Shown: positions 33,311 through 40,831 of the stretch, in pieces
Layout: each line of letters begins with the position of its first letter
Numbering within the stretch: the first letter of the stretch is position 1
DNA from: Mycolicibacterium iranicum
GTDB taxonomy: Bacteria; Actinomycetota; Actinomycetes; Mycobacteriales; Mycobacteriaceae
Length of the DNA: 44,697 nt
Assembly (NCBI RefSeq): GCF_001650495.1
Contig: NZ_LWCS01000041.1
Coordinates: 1 to 44,697, forward strand
Direction: 5' to 3'
Made by a program: the position numbers and the translations under genes
The notes under the pieces: generated by a model
The model's database searches: none
What the model saw: only the letters and a program-made list of their open reading frames with translations
Told to the model about the DNA's origin: nothing

Positions 33311-33325
33311 GCAAGAATTTCTTGC
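33311..33325. promoter_or_regulatory. 7-1-7 palindrome upstream of the beta-propeller gene
   Basis: GCAAGAATTTCTTGC is a perfect palindrome of 7-base arms around one base, AT-rich in the centre, 82 bases before the ATG at 33407. It is a candidate operator; TrcR, known to prefer AT-rich sites, is an obvious candidate because trcRS is nearby. The rest of the 33159-33406 gap shows no gene. Confidence 0.5.
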
Positions 33326-33406
33326 GATGAGAACGACGACGTCAACCCCCTACCGGAAGCATGTCCAGGAAGATGCGCTCATCCGCGCCCCGGAGTAGGA
33401 GACAGA

Positions 33407-36400
33407 ATGTCGGCGAACAACTGGGCGGGGCGCGTAAGTGCCGTCGCTGTCGCGGTGGGTCTCAGCGTCGCAGTGGCGACTTCACCGGGGATCGCGCACG
33501 CCGACAGTGAGGATTCCCCGTCGGCTTCGGCGGGCTCGGGGCCTGCCGCTGATACCACGGCAGACGCCGCTACCGACCCGTCGGAGGCCGACGACGCTTC
33601 GGAATCCGCTGACGCACCGTCAGAGGACGGGGACCATCCCGCCGACGCTGGCGACCCCACCGACGCGGACGCTGCCACCGACACCGACGAGCCGGTGGGC
33701 GAGTCCGACCCGCCCGCACCTGACCCTGCGGAACCCACTGACGGGGAAGCCGACGAGAACGCCGAGACGGATGAGGCCGCTGACTCGGACGTGAACGTCG
33801 ACTCTGAGGCCAACGCCGTTGCGCCGGCGGCGAATTCGAACCGCGCGAAGGCTTCGGTCGATCGCCGCCCCGTCGAGGAGGCGGCTTCCGGCGCCGAGCA
33901 GGGGGCCGAATCCGACGGCGCCGGGGGCTCGGACGAGGGCGGCGTTGATGCCGATGAGCACGCCGGAGCGACAGGTGCGGAAACCAAGGCTCCCGCCGCT
34001 CTGGTCCAGCTGACCGATCGACCCGCCGACGTTGCCACGCCGTCTGCCGCCGCAGTGCTGACGCCGGTGACCCTGAGCCCGAGGCGGGGCCTGTTCAGCG
34101 GCCTCATGGAACTGGCAGCGGGTGTGGTCGACACGGTATTCGATGTGATCTCGGGTCCTGTCGATCCTGAACGGTCGCCGATGCTGTGGGCGGTGTTGGC
34201 CTACGTACGCCGCGACTTCAAGGGTCTCTTCGTCAACGAGGCGCCGCAGGCCAATCCCTACCAGCTGCTGCAGACCGAGACCGGAACCGTGGTCGGCAGC
34301 GTCAACTCGGCGGACGTCGACGGTGACGATCTGCGCTACAAGTTGCTTAGTGGGCCGAGTCGTGGGGTCGTGACGATCGGCGCGGACGGCCGCTACACCT
34401 ACACCCCGAACGGCGCGTTCGCAGCCTCGGGCGGCACGGACACCTTAACAGTGACCGCGCGCGACATCGGTTTTCGTCTTTTCGCCCCGGCACGCCAGAT
34501 CTCGATACCGGTGACGGTCACGGTGACGCCGGTCAACCCCGACAATCCCGTGACGGTCATCAACGGCGGCGCCGATTCGGAGATGGCCGTCACCCCCGAC
34601 GGCAAATACGCCTACGTCGTCAACCCACGCGATCGGTTCGTCACCGTTATCGATGCCGCCACCAACACGCTGGTGACCACGATCCCAGGGGAGTTGAGGC
34701 CCGCCGACGTGGTGATCAACCGCGACGGGACCCGCGTCTACGTGGCCAACTCCGGTGATGCCAGCGTGTCGGTGATCGATACCGCCACCAACACGGTGCT
34801 GGAGCGTCTCGAGGTGGGCGGTGAGCCGATGGCGCTGGCCATCAGTCCCGACAGCAGCCGGGTCTACGTGGTCAACTCCGACGATGACACGCTGTCGGTG
34901 ATCAACGCGGCGACGAACCGCGTGGTGCGCACCATCGCGGTCGGGGAACTGCCGATGGGTGTCGCGCTGAGTGCTGACGGGCGGCGCGCGTACGTGGTGA
35001 ACAGCTTCGACGGAAGTGTCTCCGTGATCGACACAGCCACCAATCGGGTCATCGACGTGGATTCCGACACCGACGTCGTCGACGCCATCGACGTCGGGCG
35101 GGGAGCGACGGAGATCGCGGTCGGTGCCAACGGTCGCGCCTACGTGGTCAATGGCTTCGATGACAGCGTCTCGGTGATCGACCTGGCCACCAACACGCTG
35201 ATCGACGCCGACCCGTCCACCGCGCAGATCGACGCGCTCGCCGTTGGTGACAACCCGACCGACGTCGCGCTGAGCCCCGACGGCACGCGATTGGCCGTGC
35301 TGCACGCCGGAGCCGGCGGCGTCATGACCTTCGACGCCGAGACCTTTGCCGTCGTCGATCAGCTGGTGACCACGAACGTCGCCGACGCGGCGTTCACCCC
35401 CGCGAACGCGTTAGTCATCGCCGGGGGCGTCGTTGACGTTCCCACAACGGTGAACCCGAACGCGTGCACTCCCGGTTTCTGCAGCACCGAAGGCTTCTAC
35501 GTCTACAACCACACCCCATACCCCGTGCTGTTCCTGGGGTACCGGGAGCTGGCACGCTCCGGGCCGCTCGGGGGCGGCCCCGCCGACACCCGGCCTGTCC
35601 GCTCGGCCCTGCCCGGTATCGTGGAGGGCGCGTCCCGGGCAGTGGGGTCCATCCTGCTCCCCGGCCAGAGCGTCGAAGTTCAGATGTTCGCCTTCTACTC
35701 GCTGAACCCCAATGCGGAGGCCGTCTTCCAAACGATCCCGACGGAGGGCGCCGGTGTGGGGGCGCAGAAGCTGTACGCCCAATTCAGGATTGGGTTCGGC
35801 CTCGGCAACTACCCGTTGACCCAATGCGCGGGCAACGCCAGCTGCGAGCCGTCCGGCCGGCTCACGTTGGGCAGGGACGTCTTCCTTCACTTCCCGAGGA
35901 ATGTGACGATCGACGACACCCCGGAGAACGCCCGGGTTCGGGCGAACTTCATCAACGAACTCTGCGGCGCCGGCGGGCGCGGCGCCTGCCAATACCAGGT
36001 GGTGGCGTCTGACACGGAGGAGGCATTCGTCCGGCGGGAGATTCCCACCCAGTCGGGATTGTCGAACGGCACCAGCGTTCCGATCACCCGGACCGTCAAG
36101 GTCACCCAAGAGGAGAGTCAGTCGACGAGCCTCGAGATCACGTCGACGACCAAAGCCAAGTTCGGGAAGGATCTCGAAAGCACACTCACCACGAAGTACG
36201 GCCAGACGTGGGCGAGCAAGCACACGTTCGAGGAGACGCTTCCGGTGACGGTGGCGCCGTTCACGCGACTGGAGGTCTACGCCGACGTCCCGGTGTACCG
36301 CACGCGTGGCAATCTCGTCATCACCGTGGGTGGATCCTCGATTACCTTGCTCGACGTCGTCATCGACACTCCGAACCGGGGTAAGGCCATGAACGTGGGC

Positions 36401-36439
36401 TTCCGCGAAGTGGCGTTGGACCCGGCGCCAGCAGTCTGA
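33407..36439 (+). CDS. Secreted YVTN beta-propeller protein with Ig-like and aerolysin-like C-terminal regions
   Basis: 1010 residues. A signal peptide ends AHA at residue 32. An acidic Asp/Glu/Ala/Pro stalk follows to about 250. Residues 276-370 look like a cadherin/VCBS-type Ig domain (NSADVDGDDLRYKLLSGP, TYTPNGAF). About six YVTN propeller blades follow (392-680; AYVVNPRDRFVTVIDAATN and variants), then a 330-residue tail with three Cys pairs. Its last ~110 residues (STTKAKFGKDLESTL, TWASKHTFEETLPV, APFTRLEVYADVPVYRTRGN) resemble the aerolysin/ETX-MTX2 beta-hairpin region; this is by eye. The ATG at 33407 follows a GGAGTAGGAG site. No LPXTG or membrane anchor is seen, so it is secreted or cell-wall associated. 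Confidence 0.85.
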   Translation: MSANNWAGRVSAVAVAVGLSVAVATSPGIAHADSEDSPSASAGSGPAADTTADAATDPSEADDASESADAPSEDGDHPADAGDPTDADAATDTDEPVGESDPPAPDPAEPTDGEADENAETDEAADSDVNVDSEANAVAPAANSNRAKASVDRRPVEEAASGAEQGAESDGAGGSDEGGVDADEHAGATGAETKAPAALVQLTDRPADVATPSAAAVLTPVTLSPRRGLFSGLMELAAGVVDTVFDVISGPVDPERSPMLWAVLAYVRRDFKGLFVNEAPQANPYQLLQTETGTVVGSVNSADVDGDDLRYKLLSGPSRGVVTIGADGRYTYTPNGAFAASGGTDTLTVTARDIGFRLFAPARQISIPVTVTVTPVNPDNPVTVINGGADSEMAVTPDGKYAYVVNPRDRFVTVIDAATNTLVTTIPGELRPADVVINRDGTRVYVANSGDASVSVIDTATNTVLERLEVGGEPMALAISPDSSRVYVVNSDDDTLSVINAATNRVVRTIAVGELPMGVALSADGRRAYVVNSFDGSVSVIDTATNRVIDVDSDTDVVDAIDVGRGATEIAVGANGRAYVVNGFDDSVSVIDLATNTLIDADPSTAQIDALAVGDNPTDVALSPDGTRLAVLHAGAGGVMTFDAETFAVVDQLVTTNVADAAFTPANALVIAGGVVDVPTTVNPNACTPGFCSTEGFYVYNHTPYPVLFLGYRELARSGPLGGGPADTRPVRSALPGIVEGASRAVGSILLPGQSVEVQMFAFYSLNPNAEAVFQTIPTEGAGVGAQKLYAQFRIGFGLGNYPLTQCAGNASCEPSGRLTLGRDVFLHFPRNVTIDDTPENARVRANFINELCGAGGRGACQYQVVASDTEEAFVRREIPTQSGLSNGTSVPITRTVKVTQEESQSTSLEITSTTKAKFGKDLESTLTTKYGQTWASKHTFEETLPVTVAPFTRLEVYADVPVYRTRGNLVITVGGSSITLLDVVIDTPNRGKAMNVGFREVALDPAPAV

Positions 36440-36460
36440 CGTGGCGGTGGGTCCACAGGG

Positions 36461-36490
36461 TTGACAGTCACCCTGCGGGCCTGCTTACAT
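36461..36490 (+). promoter_or_regulatory. Predicted promoter of the cys operon
   Basis: A perfect -35 TTGACA (36461-36466), 18-base spacer and a weak -10 TTACAT (36485-36490). The -10 ends 7 bases before the ATG of the 15-codon upstream ORF, so its transcript would be leaderless. Confidence 0.5.
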
Positions 36491-36497
36491 GCTCTGT

Positions 36498-36545
36498 ATG
36501 TGCGTTAACTTGGTAATTTTTACCAACTTAGAGTGGAAGTCATGA
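36498..36545 (+). CDS. Putative leaderless upstream ORF before cysD, 15 aa (MCVNLVIFTNLEWKS)
   Basis: ATG at 36498, with Cys as the second codon, and a TGA that shares ATGA with cysD. A TTGACA...TTACAT promoter places the transcript start at this ATG. In mycobacteria, short leaderless ORFs with Cys codons have been shown to control sulfur genes by attenuation; here only one Cys codon is present. The palindrome at 36507-36529 lies inside the ORF. Probably a regulatory leader coupled to cysD. Confidence 0.55.
   Translation: MCVNLVIFTNLEWKS
36507..36529. promoter_or_regulatory. Palindrome upstream of cysD
   Basis: AACTTGGTA (36507-36515) and TACCAACTT (36521-36529) are inverted with one mismatch around ATTTT. 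The site is AT-rich in a GC-rich genome and lies downstream of the predicted -10, which suits a repressor site. The Rrf2-family regulator at 40832 is the local candidate to bind it; alternatively it is an RNA hairpin within the leader ORF. Confidence 0.6.
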
Positions 36546-37471
36546 CGGCGGCAGCGGGAGTCGAGCGGGCTGCCGGCAAGTACGAGCTGAGTCACCTCCG
36601 CGCACTGGAGGCCGAGGCGATCCACATCATCCGGGAGGTCGCCGCCGAGTTCGAGCGGCCGGTGCTGCTGTTTTCCGGCGGCAAGGACTCCATCGTGATG
36701 CTGCATCTCGCCCTCAAGGCGTTCCGGCCGGGCCGGCTGCCGTTCCCGGTCATGCATGTCGACACCGGCCACAACTTCGAGGAGGTGCTGCAGGCCCGCG
36801 ACGACCTCGTCGCGGAGTCGGGCGTGCGCCTCGTGGTCGCCAAGGTGCAGGACGACATCGACGCCGGACGGGTGGTCGAGACGATCCCGTCGCGCAACCC
36901 GATGCAGACCTTCACGCTGTTGCGGGCGATCCGTGAGAACAAGTTCGACGCCGCATTCGGTGGAGCCCGGCGTGACGAGGAGAAGGCGCGCGCCAAGGAG
37001 CGGGTGTTCAGCTTCCGCGACGAGTTCGGTCAGTGGGACCCGAAGAACCAGCGCCCCGAGCTGTGGAACCTGTACAACGGCAGGCACCGCAAGGGGGAGC
37101 ACATCCGAGCGTTCCCGCTGTCGAACTGGACCGAGTTCGACATCTGGTCCTATATCGGCGCCGAGAAGATCACGCTGCCCTCGATCTACTACGCCCATCA
37201 GCGGCAGGTGTTCGAGCGCGACGGCATGCTGCTCGCCGTCCACAAGTACCTGCAGCCGCGCAAGGACGAGAAGATCGTCGAGAAGACGGTGCGGTTCCGC
37301 ACCGTTGGTGACGTCACGTGCACCGGCTGCGTGGAGTCGACGGCCGCCACTGTGTCCGAAGTCATTGCCGAGACCGCCATTTCGCGGCTCACCGAGCGCG
37401 GCGCGACACGCGCCGACGACCGCATCTCCGAAGCCGGCATGGAAGACCGCAAGCGCGAGGGGTATTTCTGA
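36542..37471 (+). CDS. cysD: Sulfate adenylyltransferase subunit 2
   Basis: The small subunit that makes adenosine 5'-phosphosulfate (APS) from ATP and sulfate. 309 residues; the PP-loop SGGKDS starts at Ser45, and the family-typical GGARRDEEKARAKERVFSFRD and LWNLYNGRHRKGEH stretches follow. ATG 36542 is chosen over GTG 36533 because it overlaps the stop of the leader ORF. Orthologous to Rv1285. The last base of its TGA is the first base of the cysNC start (TGATG), so the two are coupled. Confidence 0.95.
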   Translation: MTAAAGVERAAGKYELSHLRALEAEAIHIIREVAAEFERPVLLFSGGKDSIVMLHLALKAFRPGRLPFPVMHVDTGHNFEEVLQARDDLVAESGVRLVVAKVQDDIDAGRVVETIPSRNPMQTFTLLRAIRENKFDAAFGGARRDEEKARAKERVFSFRDEFGQWDPKNQRPELWNLYNGRHRKGEHIRAFPLSNWTEFDIWSYIGAEKITLPSIYYAHQRQVFERDGMLLAVHKYLQPRKDEKIVEKTVRFRTVGDVTCTGCVESTAATVSEVIAETAISRLTERGATRADDRISEAGMEDRKREGYF

Positions 37472-39327
37472 TGGGTTCTTCGACGACGCTGCTGCGCATC
37501 GCGACCGCAGGCTCGGTCGACGACGGCAAGTCGACGCTGATAGGCCGGCTCCTCTACGACAGCAAGGCCGTCATGGAGGACCAGCTCGCCGCCGTCGAGC
37601 GCACCTCCAAGGAACGCGGCAATGACTACACCGACCTGGCGCTGGTCACTGACGGCCTGCGGGCCGAGCGCGAGCAGGGCATCACGATCGACGTGGCCTA
37701 CCGTTACTTCGCCACAGCCAAGCGCAAATTCATCATCGCCGACACCCCGGGCCACATCCAGTACACCCGCAACATGGTCACCGGTGTGTCGACCGCGCAA
37801 CTGGCCATCGTCCTCGTCGACGCCCGGCACGGACTGCTTGAGCAGTCCCGCCGCCACGCCTTCCTCGCGTCGCTGCTCGGCATCCAGCACATCGTGCTCG
37901 CGGTCAACAAGATGGACTTGATCGGTTGGGACAGAGAGCAGTTCGAGAAGATCCGCGACGACTTTCACGATTTCGCCGCGCGCCTCGACGTTCACGACGT
38001 CACGACCATTCCGCTCTCGGCGCTCAACGGGGACAACGTCGTCACCAAGTCGGATGTCACGCCGTGGTACGAGGGGCCGTCGCTGCTCGCACACCTCGAA
38101 GAGGTCTACATCGCCGGCGACCGCAACCTCACCGACGTCCGTTTTCCGGTGCAGTATGTGATCCGTCCGCAGACCCGCGACCACGCCGATCACCGCAGTT
38201 ATGCGGGCACCGTGGCCAGTGGCGTGATGCGTCCCGGCGACGAGGTCGTGGTCCTCCCGACCGGCAAGACCTCGCGCATCACCGAGATCGAAGGGCCCAG
38301 CGGCCCTGTGCAGGAAGCGTTTCCACCGATGGCGGTGTCGGTCAGCCTCGCCGACGACATCGACATCTCACGCGGCGACATGATCGCGCGGCCCAACAAC
38401 CAGCCCCGCGTCGCGCAGGAGTTCGACGCGACCGTGTGCTGGATGGCGGACGGGGAGTCGCTGGAGCCCGGGCGCGACTACGTCATCAAACACACGACCC
38501 GCACGACACGGGTCAAGGTCACCGGTCTGGACTACCGTCTCGACGTCAACACCCTGCACCGAGACAAGACTGCGACGGCCCTCAAACTCAATGAACTGGG
38601 CCGGATCTCGCTGCGCAGCCAGGTCCCGCTGCTGCTCGACGAGTACAGCCGTAATTCCGCGACGGGCTCGTTCATCCTGATCGACCCGAACACCAACGGC
38701 ACCGTTGCCGCGGGGATGATCCTGCCCTACGTCGCGGCTCGGAAGTCCAGCCCGAACACGGTGCGCCACGAATCGTTGTGCAAGTCCGAGGATCGGCTCA
38801 CCAAGGGACGAACCGTGTGGTTCACCGGGCTGTCAGGGTCGGGCAAGTCCTCGGTGGCGATGCTGGTCGAACAGAAGCTGCTCGAAAAAGGCGTTCCCGC
38901 CTACGTTCTCGACGGGGACAACCTGCGCCACGGCCTCAATGCCGACCTCGGCTTCTCCATGGACGACCGTGCGGAGAACCAGCGTCGGCTCGCCCACGTA
39001 GCAGCCATCCTGGCCGATTCCGGTCAGGTGGTGCTGGTGCCCGCGATCAGCCCGCTCGCCGAGCACCGCGCGCTGGCCCGCAAGGTGGCGACCGACCAGG
39101 GACTCGATTTCTTCGAGGTCTTCTGCGACACACCGTTGGAGGACTGTGAGCGCAGGGATCCGAAGGGTCTCTACGCCAAGGCCCGGGCAGGGGAGATCAC
39201 GCACTTCACCGGAATCGACAGCCCGTACCAGCGGCCGAAGAACCCGGACCTGCGCCTGACCCCCGACCGCACACCCGACGAGCATGCCGAAGCCGTGATC
39301 GCGCTGCTGGAAAGCCGTCTTCGGTGA
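37471..39327 (+). CDS. cysN: Bifunctional sulfate adenylyltransferase GTPase subunit / APS kinase (CysNC)
   Basis: 618 residues in two enzymes. The N-terminal translation-factor-like GTPase (G1 GSVDDGKS at residues 14-21, DTPGH near 91, NKMD) drives APS formation with CysD. The C-terminal APS kinase (P-loop GLSGSGKSS from about residue 454, DGDNLRHGLN, SPYQRPKNPDL) phosphorylates APS to PAPS. The fusion (NodQ type) is normal for mycobacteria and matches Rv1286. Its stop overlaps the cysQ GTG start by four bases. Confidence 0.95.
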   Translation: MGSSTTLLRIATAGSVDDGKSTLIGRLLYDSKAVMEDQLAAVERTSKERGNDYTDLALVTDGLRAEREQGITIDVAYRYFATAKRKFIIADTPGHIQYTRNMVTGVSTAQLAIVLVDARHGLLEQSRRHAFLASLLGIQHIVLAVNKMDLIGWDREQFEKIRDDFHDFAARLDVHDVTTIPLSALNGDNVVTKSDVTPWYEGPSLLAHLEEVYIAGDRNLTDVRFPVQYVIRPQTRDHADHRSYAGTVASGVMRPGDEVVVLPTGKTSRITEIEGPSGPVQEAFPPMAVSVSLADDIDISRGDMIARPNNQPRVAQEFDATVCWMADGESLEPGRDYVIKHTTRTTRVKVTGLDYRLDVNTLHRDKTATALKLNELGRISLRSQVPLLLDEYSRNSATGSFILIDPNTNGTVAAGMILPYVAARKSSPNTVRHESLCKSEDRLTKGRTVWFTGLSGSGKSSVAMLVEQKLLEKGVPAYVLDGDNLRHGLNADLGFSMDDRAENQRRLAHVAAILADSGQVVLVPAISPLAEHRALARKVATDQGLDFFEVFCDTPLEDCERRDPKGLYAKARAGEITHFTGIDSPYQRPKNPDLRLTPDRTPDEHAEAVIALLESRLR

Positions 39328-40058
39328 CCACTGATCACGAGCTGGCCGGTCGGCTCGCGACGGAGGCCGGAGCGCTGCTGCTCGATGTCCGCGCCGAGCT
39401 GGCCCATGCGACTGCCGAGGAGCGTAAAGCGGCGGGGGACAAGCGATCCCACGAGTTTCTGATGGCGGCGCTGACGGCCGAGCGGCCCGACGATGCCGTG
39501 CTTTCGGAGGAAGGTGTCGATGATCCGGTGCGGCTGGCGGCGCGCCGGGTGTGGATCGTCGACCCTCTCGACGGGACGCGGGAGTTCTCCGAACTGGGGC
39601 GCACCGACTGGGCCGTGCACGTGGCGCTCTGGGAGGCGGGCGAGCTCGTCGCCGGTGCCGTCTCGTTGCCCGCGCAGGGCATCACGCTGGCGACTCCGAC
39701 CGTCGTCGCACCCCCCGCCGGTCCGGACGCACCGCGCGTCGTGGTGTCGCGTACCCGTCCGCCGGCGATCGCGCTGGAAGTCAGGGACGCGCTGGGTGGC
39801 ACGCTCGTCGAGATGGGTTCGGCCGGAGCGAAAGTCGCATCCGTGGTGCAGGGCCTCTCCGACGTCTACGTGCATGCCGGTGGTCAGTATGAATGGGACT
39901 CCGCAGCTCCCGTTGCCGTCGCGCGGGCGGCCGGTCTGTTCACCTCCCGCCTCGACGGAGCCCCGCTGGTCTACAACCAGCGCGACTCGAAGCTGCCCGA
40001 CCTGATCGTATGCCGCCCGGAACTCGCCGACGCGGTGCTGGCGGTCACGGCGGGCTGA
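39324..40058 (+). CDS. cysQ: 3'-phosphoadenosine 5'-phosphate phosphatase CysQ
   Basis: 244 residues of the inositol monophosphatase superfamily. Metal-binding motifs are seen in order: SEEG, DPLDGTREF and YEWDSAAP. CysQ removes phosphate from PAP and PAPS, clearing the by-product of sulfotransferases, which fits its place directly after cysNC. The GTG start overlaps the cysNC stop (GTGA). In M. tuberculosis cysQ lies elsewhere (Rv2131c), so linkage here is a rearrangement. Confidence 0.92.
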   Translation: MTTDHELAGRLATEAGALLLDVRAELAHATAEERKAAGDKRSHEFLMAALTAERPDDAVLSEEGVDDPVRLAARRVWIVDPLDGTREFSELGRTDWAVHVALWEAGELVAGAVSLPAQGITLATPTVVAPPAGPDAPRVVVSRTRPPAIALEVRDALGGTLVEMGSAGAKVASVVQGLSDVYVHAGGQYEWDSAAPVAVARAAGLFTSRLDGAPLVYNQRDSKLPDLIVCRPELADAVLAVTAG

Positions 40059-40065
40059 GCCCCAG

Positions 40066-40130
40066 CCGTCGCGACTGCACTCCAGCTGGTGCGCACTCGG
40101 ACTTTGTCGGCTGGAATGCAGTTCCGTCGC
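40066..40130. repeat. Hairpin repeat, family B, between cysQ and the isochorismatase gene
   Basis: Arms ACTGCACTCCAGC (about 40074-40086) and GCTGGAATGCAGT (about 40110-40122) pair with one mismatch; further, weaker pairing extends through GTCGCG outward. The core ACTGCATTCCA/TGGAATGCAGT recurs in the hairpin at 43779-43843. It starts 8 bases after cysQ stops and may terminate the cys transcript. Confidence 0.7.
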
Positions 40131-40141
40131 GAGCTCGCCAG

Positions 40142-40147
40142 TAGGCT
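40142..40147 (+). promoter_or_regulatory. Predicted -10 box for leaderless isochorismatase gene
   Basis: TAGGCT ends 7 bases before GTG 40155. It supports GTG 40155 as the start and excludes earlier in-frame codons that lie in the hairpin repeat. Confidence 0.5.
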
Positions 40148-40154
40148 GCGACGG

Positions 40155-40754
40155 GTGTCTGATCCTCAAACCCTGCGCGCGCTCGCAGGACTGCCACTCG
40201 CCCCGGCGAGCCTCGCGAATTCTGTGCTGGTGCTGATCGACTGTCAGAACACCTACACGCGCGGCGTGATGGAACTCGACGGAGTTCAGCCCGCGCTCGA
40301 CGAGGCCGCCACGTTGCTCGACCGGGCCAGAACGGCAGGCATCCCCGTCGTGCACATCCAGCACGACGACGGACCGGGTTCGCTCTACGACATCGAGGGG
40401 GAGAGCGGCGCGATCGTCGACCGGGTCGCGCCACGCAACGGCGAGTCCGTTGTCGTCAAGAACTATCCGAACTCGTTCGTGAAGACCGATCTCGACGACA
40501 TCCTCAAGTCGTTCGACGCGTCCCATCTCGTACTTGCCGGCTTCATGACGCACATGTGCGTGAACTCCACGGCGCGTGGTGCGTTCAACCTCGGCTACGC
40601 GCCGACGGTCGTCGCCTCGGCCACCGCGACCCGCACACTCCCGGGCGTCGACGGCGATTCGGTGTCCGCGCAGACGCTGCACACGGCCAGCCTCGCCGCG
40701 GTCGCCGACCTGTTCGCCGTGGTCGTGCCGAACGCCGGCGCCATCCCCGACTGA
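40155..40754 (+). CDS. Isochorismatase-like cysteine hydrolase
   Basis: 199 residues with the catalytic triad of the family: Asp29 (LVLIDCQN), Lys102 (VVVKNYPNSF) and Cys135 (FMTHMCVNST). Members hydrolyse small amides or enol ethers such as nicotinamide, isochorismate or N-carbamoyl compounds; the substrate here cannot be told from sequence. Positioned between cysQ and the Rrf2 regulator, it may be an accessory to sulfur metabolism or just inserted. A leaderless promoter is predicted, so it need not belong to the cys transcript. Confidence 0.85.
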   Translation: MSDPQTLRALAGLPLAPASLANSVLVLIDCQNTYTRGVMELDGVQPALDEAATLLDRARTAGIPVVHIQHDDGPGSLYDIEGESGAIVDRVAPRNGESVVVKNYPNSFVKTDLDDILKSFDASHLVLAGFMTHMCVNSTARGAFNLGYAPTVVASATATRTLPGVDGDSVSAQTLHTASLAAVADLFAVVVPNAGAIPD

Positions 40755-40819
40755 CTGTCGGCCGCGAGGTTCGGCTTGCGGCGCACGGCCACTTCGTCGC
40801 CGCTCGATCGTCACCCGAC

Positions 40820-40825
40820 TAGGGT
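40820..40825 (+). promoter_or_regulatory. Predicted -10 box for leaderless Rrf2 regulator gene
   Basis: TAGGGT ends 6 bases before ATG 40832, fitting TANNNT and the spacing for a leaderless transcript. No strong -35. Confidence 0.45.
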
Positions 40826-40831
40826 TGCTCC

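Noticed and set aside
33379..34134. Ser/Ala/Gly-rich 251-codon frame on the minus strand opposite the propeller protein
   Set aside because: A mirror of the Asp/Glu/Ala stalk codons; it looks like a PE_PGRS-type protein only by composition.
34582..35450. Repeated segments in the propeller gene considered as a CRISPR or DNA repeat array
   Set aside because: Repeats are protein-level YVTN blades with diverged codons, not direct DNA repeats with spacers.
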